Below the pieces are notes generated by a model. It saw nothing but the letters and a program-made list of their open reading frames with translations. It made no database searches and was not told the DNA's origin. From Setomelanomma holmii (Eukaryota > Ascomycota > Dothideomycetes > Pleosporales > Phaeosphaeriaceae), in contig ML978221.1 in NCBI GenBank assembly GCA_010015745.1, positions 1-64,000 on the forward strand: a stretch of 64,000 nucleotides of DNA, in the 5' to 3' direction. A program made the translations under genes and the position numbers. Shown piece by piece: positions 58,701 through 64,000 of this stretch (position 1 is the stretch's first letter; every line of letters starts with the position of its first letter).

Positions 58701-59197
58701 ATCCGTACACCGACTTTGATCGTCCGAGTCCAGACGAAGCGAAGGTCATACACGAGCTTGAGCGCGCCGAGATTGAACTCCTCGCTACACTCGTGGAAGA
58801 GTTCCAAACAAAGTGGGCTTCCTACAAAAAGCCGTTCGCAACGTTCATCAAAGGAGTATGGAGGCCTCGCATGCGAGAGATACGCACAGGCCGCGAAATG
58901 AACAAAGATCTCTACGAGACGGAATTGGTCCGGATGGGTGTTACTCTAATCGAACCTGGCCGGTGGCATAAGAATGAGCATGGATACCATGGCAATTCCG
59001 ACGATTCGGGCACCAGCAGTGAGACCGGGAGTGAGAATGAGAGTAGCAGTGATGGCGAACAAGATGGATGGTACACCACGGATGAAGAAGAAGAAGAAGA
59101 GGAGGAGGAGAATGGAGCGGAAAGCGTGCACGAGGCTGGTGAAGATGACACTTCAAGTGCAATAGCGCATGGAACTGGCGAGAATCTGAGTCATTAA
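55748..59197 (+). pseudogene. Large fungal signalling-type gene, heavily broken
   Basis: The N-terminal frame (55748-56272) has the fungal death-fold-like or NACHT/ankyrin-associated N-terminal pattern (VGITSLGIQTCQILHKY, then heptad-rich helices). It ends at a TAA (56270-56272), after which the same frame stays open to 56542. The next block (56535-57179) is in another frame. The remaining pieces lie at 57297-57644, 57614-57841, 57854-58291 and 58430-59197, in changing frames with stops between them. The last has a CYCSRDGCSAIGC motif and an extreme poly-Glu run near 59085-59115. These fragments keep one gene order and resemble the middle and end of large fungal proteins, so they are best read as one decayed gene. 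The ankyrin or NACHT core cannot be identified with confidence. Confidence 0.7.
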
Positions 59198-59723
59198 AGT
59201 CGCACACGGAACTCAAAGTAGAGAGGACTGTAATAGCAAGGCAATAATGCATCTCATCGTACTCAGACTGGGAACTCAAAGCCCGACTTTGGTGCGCGGC
59301 ATGAATAACCTCGCTATCAAGCAAAAGCGGAAGGCGATTTTGAGAATTATGTTATAATACATTATGATCGTACTCGCGATACGTTCCCCACCCCATATCT
59401 ATACGATTATGCAATGTAGGCGTCAAGTCGGCGCGGCACTGAAAACTCCGCCACCGAGTCCAAGATTGTATTCACCAGCCTCACGCATCACAGAACACCA
59501 AAGACAAGATTTCGACAAACAATAAAGTTAATTTCCGTTGTGCTAGATATGTGCGGCGCATCATACGCAATGCTTTATTTTGCAATCCCACCCGGAGACA
59601 CTTCAGATCAAATAAAAAGAATATATATACACAGAATTCAAGAAGGACTTCGGTCCTCGCCTAACCCTCCCCACTCAAATCTCCATCCCGCCAACTCACG
59701 CATCTAATCACAGTGTACCACAC
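59198..59723. other. Intergenic between broken gene and secreted protein gene
   Basis: AT-rich 3' flank of both convergent genes. No open frame of note was seen. Confidence 0.5.
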
Positions 59724-62165
59724 CTACACCCGTCCAGTCGCACTCGGCCTCACCCTGGTGTGGAAGCCGCTTGGCATATGCCACGCACCCCACCCACTCG
59801 GGTGCGGTCTCCCCCATCCGAGGCCAGGCCTTCCATGTCCGTGTCCGTAATGCGGTCTTCCAGTACCTGTCGGCAGCACGGCTGTAGGAGGCGAGCGCAT
59901 GCCTGAACCGGTTGGGAAGCCGGAGGGGTATGGCAAGGGTGGTGTGATTGTGGGCGTGGGGAATGCAGCGGACGCGTTGGTGTCTTCCGTGTCGGCGTCG
60001 CCTTCCTCGCAAGGTGTATCGTCGTCTTCATCTGAGCCTTCAGATGGGGATGGGGTAGCGATAGGTGAAGCGCCAGACGAAAGTGAGATGGGCGTGGCTT
60101 CACCACTTGAAGGCACTTGCGGTGTTGGTGTGGGTGTTACAGCCGGACTCTCAGTGTCATCGTCGCCCTCGCCGTCGTCGCAGGGGAGGTCTTCGTCACT
60201 GCCTTCTTCAGGGGAGGAAGTCTCGATGGGAAGTACGGAGGAAGGCGAGACTGGTGTGGCCTCGCCGTTAGAAGGAACTTGTGGCGTGAGCGTGGCTTGT
60301 GTAGAGTGCGGTGTGCTGGAGTACACGGGGAGCTCGGACGCATCGGGTGTGTCTGGGGCCGGTGTGAAAGCAGGGGCATCACTGGGGTCGAAAGATTGCG
60401 ATGCGGGAAGCTGGAGTGAGGAGTATGGAGCAGGCAAATCGTTATCGACTGGAGTTGTGCTAGGTCTAGGTGTGTCGACGGGAGTTGGCGTGCTCGGAGG
60501 CTCGATGGTCGCGCCTGATGAGACGATGGCGAAGCTAGGCAGGATGGAATCAGCGGGTACTGCGGCAACTGAAGTCGTTGCTACTACGGCGCTTGATTGG
60601 ATGGCAACGGGAGTGCCAGAAGCACTGGCGTTTTCTGCCACAGCAGAAGACTGAACGGGCGCTGCAGAGCTGGCGATAGGAGCAGCCGAGGACGCTGGTG
60701 CTGCCGCAGAAGAGACAGCAGGGGTGCTTGAACCGGCGCCGTTCCTCATGCAAGCGAAGCTGATCGCCTTCACGCTGGAAGGATTGTTGACTGGTGCATC
60801 AAGCTTCCAGTCCATATCGACGTAGGGCCAGCAGACACGACCATCGCTCATGGTAACCATGTCACCAGCAACATACACATCCATGGACTTGAGAGGCATG
60901 CCGACCTTCTTTCCGTCTTTGACGAGCTGGAAGTACGAGCCAGTGAATGCGCCCTTGCATCCCATGGCGATAAATTCGCACGTGGGCTCGGCAATCTCTT
61001 CCCAAGTCACAATAGCGCTTGATCCATCAAACGCAGCAACGTGGGCGTTTTGGCAGTCGGCGGAGCCTTGAGTGATCCAGTTGACCTGCTTGTCACCATC
61101 TCCGCCGAGTACAGAGGTAGCTTGCTCGCCGACGAGGGTCTTCTTATCGGAGAAAGTTGCAATGGCGACATTGCGATTGACCGTGCGGTTTTCGGAGTGG
61201 GTGTATCCAGCGCCCATCCAGTCGTTGGCTGTGAGATCCTTGGCACCACGCGAGACCCATGTAAAGATGTAAGATCCGCTATCAACGAAACGCGCAAGTC
61301 CACTGTAAGAGCCCGACATGCCACCCATGGCCTCATTACCCGCTCCGTTCTGGACATTTTCATTGGACACCTTGACGCCAGTGTTGCTCATGCCTGTGTC
61401 ACCAGTATTAAGCCAGATGGCACCTTGATCTTCGGAGCAGAGACTGGCAAAGGGAACAGTATCGGCAGCTTCAAAAGCAATACCGGTGTTGTGCGAACAA
61501 CCCCAGTACGAGGTGGCGCCATCGACTTTGGTCAGCTTGCCGGTTGCGTCAACGTACTGGATCGCATCACCGAAGTGACCCGAAGCATCGCCCGAGTATG
61601 CGGTCACGACGAAGTAAGCTCCATACGTCTTGGCGGTTTCGGAGTAGGCAAGATCACCGTTCAGATCGGGAGACGCAAGGGCACCCATGCCACCGACATT
61701 ATCGGGACCACCGAGCCAGGTCTTGAAGGTCTGCTCGCCGGAAGTATAACGGTAGAGAATTGCGACGGGCGTGCTCCCTGGAGGCGCGTTGGATGTGCCG
61801 GTCGGCATAACTTCATTGGTTAGGAGAGCAAAGCCATCGTTGTGGGCGACAAGGCCTCCAGCTTCTTTACCGCCGGTTACAGTCACGGCGTCTCCAACCG
61901 CAGCGAAGGTTGAGGGATCAACTTGCTGGACATGCACGCCCGTTTCTGAGGCATCGAGGTACGCAAGGTATGCAGACTTGCCATCTGGCGAGACAGCGAA
62001 CGGCGTGCGGCGATGATGAGGAAGGCCGGTCCAGTATGAGGCCTTGATGGGATCGAAATTGGCCGAGAGTGACAAGCTTCCTACATATGACTCGAGGTTG
62101 CTGCCAGAGAACTGAGCGGCCACAGCACTCGCGAGGGTGGAAAGAACGAATGTTGAGATCAACAT
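59724..62165 (-). CDS. Secreted protein with acidic Ser/Thr/Pro-rich tail
   Basis: Intronless, 813 residues. A clear signal peptide (MLISTFVLSTLASAVAAQF) precedes a region of about 450 residues with regular beta-strand and Gly-rich patterns, probably a propeller-like fold (AVSPDGKSAYLAYLD, GGMGALASPDLNGD). This domain ends near ISFACMRNG. The last 320 residues are Ser/Thr/Pro-rich with Asp/Glu clusters and include two copies of an about 50-residue unit (TPQVPSNGEATPVSPSS and TPQVPSSGEATPISLSS). The tail ends in a Gly/Trp/Pro-rich stretch without a GPI-type hydrophobic end. A heavily O-glycosylated wall or extracellular protein is likely. Family unknown to me. Confidence 0.85.
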   Translation of the reverse strand: MLISTFVLSTLASAVAAQFSGSNLESYVGSLSLSANFDPIKASYWTGLPHHRRTPFAVSPDGKSAYLAYLDASETGVHVQQVDPSTFAAVGDAVTVTGGKEAGGLVAHNDGFALLTNEVMPTGTSNAPPGSTPVAILYRYTSGEQTFKTWLGGPDNVGGMGALASPDLNGDLAYSETAKTYGAYFVVTAYSGDASGHFGDAIQYVDATGKLTKVDGATSYWGCSHNTGIAFEAADTVPFASLCSEDQGAIWLNTGDTGMSNTGVKVSNENVQNGAGNEAMGGMSGSYSGLARFVDSGSYIFTWVSRGAKDLTANDWMGAGYTHSENRTVNRNVAIATFSDKKTLVGEQATSVLGGDGDKQVNWITQGSADCQNAHVAAFDGSSAIVTWEEIAEPTCEFIAMGCKGAFTGSYFQLVKDGKKVGMPLKSMDVYVAGDMVTMSDGRVCWPYVDMDWKLDAPVNNPSSVKAISFACMRNGAGSSTPAVSSAAAPASSAAPIASSAAPVQSSAVAENASASGTPVAIQSSAVVATTSVAAVPADSILPSFAIVSSGATIEPPSTPTPVDTPRPSTTPVDNDLPAPYSSLQLPASQSFDPSDAPAFTPAPDTPDASELPVYSSTPHSTQATLTPQVPSNGEATPVSPSSVLPIETSSPEEGSDEDLPCDDGEGDDDTESPAVTPTPTPQVPSSGEATPISLSSGASPIATPSPSEGSDEDDDTPCEEGDADTEDTNASAAFPTPTITPPLPYPSGFPTGSGMRSPPTAVLPTGTGRPHYGHGHGRPGLGWGRPHPSGWGAWHMPSGFHTRVRPSATGRV

Positions 62166-62616
62166 GTTGCAAACAGGTCAGATATACAAAAGAATGACAG
62201 AAAAGAACGACCAGCGAACCAAAAGCGTGTCAAACGAGCGACAAAAACGAATGAATGATCCAAAGATCGTGAAGTAGTAGGGATCATCACATCATCGGAG
62301 TTGCGAAGGTATATCAACAGCATTGGTCTGTGAAACATGCTATTTCCGCCAGGACTAGAAGCCTTGGTTGGTTGACGGCACGAAACGGCAGCATCTCGGA
62401 AACTTTTAATGCATGTAAATGTGTGGGGAGACGACTCCACAGCGCGAATGGTATTCGTGCTTTTGAGTGGTGGAATCGGTGGTGGATGGACCGTGCCGAC
62501 ATTAAGGTTGTTTCAATGTGTTTCGTCCAAGGCTGCGCTAGGCGGAAATCACATGTAAGCACGTGATGTAGCCCACCACCAAGCAATCTAGAACCCTCTG
62601 TAAGGATGCGATGAGA
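62166..62616. other. Intergenic, promoter of secreted protein gene
   Basis: 450 bp with no supported feature. The region upstream of the secreted-protein ATG must contain its promoter; no clear TATA box was seen. Confidence 0.5.
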
Positions 62617-64000
62617 TCACAGGAGAATCAAGTCCTTCGCTTTCACGTTCTGCATGGCTTCGATGCCTGCAGCAAACGTCCCCAACCTTTCATATGCGCC
62701 GTGGTGTATTTCTGACACTCCCAACACAATTCCAGCGATGAGATTGTCGTATCTCGCCACGCTGAGGCACAGGACGGGTGCTTTGAAGATGCGCAGAACG
62801 TCATCCTTCCGTGCTCGACGGATGGATCTCCGCTTCTCGATCTCGTCCTCAATCTTGAACTCCGTCTCAACGAGTAAGCAATCGGCCCGAAGAGGTATTG
62901 TGCTGGTCCCTGTTATGAGCAGTTGATACGTCCAGATGCCACGATCTTGCTCGGAACACAGCATTGCGAGAGTCGAGGGACCGCGAACAGTGATACGGCC
63001 TTCAGCAAGCGTGCCTAGAGGATTCAACCCTTTCGGTGTGATGGTTGCGACAAGCAGCTTTACCATAGGCGCAAACGTCTCGCGTTCCTCATCATCCAAG
63101 ACTGTGTATGAAACAGGAATATCAAGGCTCGCCCAAGAAAATGATGGCGCACGCCATGTATCCAGCGCACGAGGTGTGCTCTCATCGAGTGCAGAGGATG
63201 ATGCAGACCACAACATGTCTGATGCAAAGTTGGCCTCCCAAAGCCCAGCCAGATAATCCGAATGTGTGGCTTTGTGTAGTTTACCTGCAATACCGGCAAT
63301 CGCAGGCAGCTTGTCGGTAGGAACTGTCAAATCCCTCGAAGAGTACTTTCCAACAATTGTCTGCCATGCTTGCCAGACTGCCTGGGGCTTCTTGCTTGCA
63401 ACAGCTTTCGGAATGAGGGAAGGCGTAGTCGGGTAAGATTTGCGTTCCGGCGAACATTCGCATTGATACGACGTCTTGCACTCGAACAGAAGCTCAGTCG
63501 CCGTATAGTGGAGTATTCTTGTGCTTAAAACGTGCTCTTGTAGAGCCCATGCTCGAGATGTCAATGGCCCTATCGGCTTCGCTGGTCCGGCTTCGGGGTT
63601 GGAATTAGGATGGTGGTCAAGTATCTTTCTTGCACGCAACGCGAACTCCTTTTTCGTGGTGTTCGTGTAAGGAAGCTTGACAGGCTTCCGCCGCTCACTC
63701 AAGCATCTTGCGCTCCCATCGCCAGAATTGGTTGCTGAAATTGTGGTGTAGCTGTTCTGGTAGATACTCCCCATTTTCGATGACTCTGACTCCCAATCAC
63801 GAAGTGAGTCTTGGATGATGCACAATGAGTCGATCCAGATATAACGTAGGCCCAGTTGCCGAGTGATGATTACGGCATCCTGGAACAACGGCGGCAGGGC
63901 ATTGAAGGAGATGTTGACTGCCAGCTTTGCCCAATTTGACTTTGTCGTTGTAAACTGTGGAGCAGAGCCCCAGCAATGACTAAGAGCGGCATATTGGAAC
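62617..64000 (-). CDS. HET-domain protein (5' end beyond window)
   Basis: Heterokaryon-incompatibility-type protein, about 461 residues visible, truncated at its N-terminal side by the window. The frame remains open to position 64000. The HET landmarks are YAALSHCWG at about 63960-63990, then WIDSLCIIQD and SSKMGSIYQNSYTTISAT, followed by SRAWALQEHVLSTRILHY. The rest (from about residue 200) is the usual variable C-terminus without a recognised domain. HET genes act in programmed cell death after nonself fusion. They are typical of filamentous ascomycetes and often occur as large, fast-changing families. No lesion is seen in the visible part. Confidence 0.87.
   Translation of the reverse strand, partial: FQYAALSHCWGSAPQFTTTKSNWAKLAVNISFNALPPLFQDAVIITRQLGLRYIWIDSLCIIQDSLRDWESESSKMGSIYQNSYTTISATNSGDGSARCLSERRKPVKLPYTNTTKKEFALRARKILDHHPNSNPEAGPAKPIGPLTSRAWALQEHVLSTRILHYTATELLFECKTSYQCECSPERKSYPTTPSLIPKAVASKKPQAVWQAWQTIVGKYSSRDLTVPTDKLPAIAGIAGKLHKATHSDYLAGLWEANFASDMLWSASSSALDESTPRALDTWRAPSFSWASLDIPVSYTVLDDEERETFAPMVKLLVATITPKGLNPLGTLAEGRITVRGPSTLAMLCSEQDRGIWTYQLLITGTSTIPLRADCLLVETEFKIEDEIEKRRSIRRARKDDVLRIFKAPVLCLSVARYDNLIAGIVLGVSEIHHGAYERLGTFAAGIEAMQNVKAKDLILL

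Noticed and set aside
59899..60654. 251-codon plus-strand frame, Ser/Gly-rich
   Set aside because: Antisense to the Ser/Thr/Pro-rich tail of the same gene. Its low complexity mirrors that tail.
61041..61823. 260-codon plus-strand frame
   Set aside because: Entirely antisense to the secreted-protein gene at 59724-62165, which has a signal peptide and consistent composition. A shadow frame in GC-rich coding DNA.
1..64000. CRISPR arrays, bacterial operons, Shine-Dalgarno sites and riboswitches
   Set aside because: Introns, TATA boxes and gene families show a fungal nuclear genome. No regularly spaced repeat array is present.
1..64000. tRNA and rRNA genes
   Set aside because: I looked for cloverleaf A/B boxes and rRNA-like blocks in the gene-poor stretches and found none I could support. 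A covariance search would be needed to be sure.

Overview
The window looks like chromosomal DNA of a filamentous ascomycete, most likely a Dothideomycete. The genes are dense and lie on both strands. Most introns are 45-60 bp with GTAAGT-type donors and a CTAAC/CTGAC branch site just before the acceptor. The gene set includes a SepH/Cdc7-type septation kinase, BCS1-like AAA proteins, a HET-domain protein and a fungal_TF-type regulator, and there is one Fot1/pogo DNA transposon and one Copia retrotransposon. All exon joins were read by eye from reading frame, splice signals and family resemblance. No database search was possible.

Layout. 0.5-2.3 kb: a Cys-rich protein with seven membrane segments. 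2.7-4.6 kb: a decayed Fot1/pogo transposon with a TA target duplication. 4.7-10.4 kb: a complete but inactivated Copia element on the minus strand, with 180-bp LTRs and AGATG target duplications. 11.1-21.7 kb: a compact block of six intact genes: an AAAP amino-acid transporter, a C2H2 plus fungal_TF regulator, an SDR dehydrogenase, an amidase, a zinc alcohol dehydrogenase and a CE4 (PgdA/imidase-like) hydrolase. It includes two divergent promoter regions and reads like a catabolic cluster for an amide, imide or related nitrogen compound. That reading is inference. 22.0-22.9 kb: a broken astacin-like secreted metalloprotease. 26.1-27.5 kb: a mitochondrial lipoate-protein ligase. 30.3-31.2 kb: decayed minisatellite-like repeats.

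32.4-33.8 kb: a C2H2-type zinc finger protein. 35.2-36.9 kb: two more decayed astacin-like copies in tandem. 37.1-38.7 kb: an SMP plus two-C2 lipid-transfer-like protein. 40.1-41.7 kb: a WD40 protein. 42.6-45.0 kb: an intronless GH94 (NdvB/phosphorylase-like) enzyme with a suspicious 5' end. 45.6-47.6 kb: a BCS1-like AAA ATPase. 48.2-49.1 kb: a second SDR. 50.1-54.9 kb: the SepH/Cdc7-like kinase. 55.7-59.2 kb: a heavily broken signalling-type (NACHT/ankyrin-associated N-terminus) pseudogene. 59.7-62.2 kb: a secreted protein with an acidic Ser/Thr/Pro tail. 62.6 kb to the edge: a HET-domain protein running out of the window.

The housekeeping genes (kinase, lipoate ligase, SMP-C2 protein) are intact. 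The window also holds transposons and an unusually high number of broken fast-evolving genes (three metalloprotease copies and one large signalling-type gene), several interrupted by single in-frame TAA/TAG codons.
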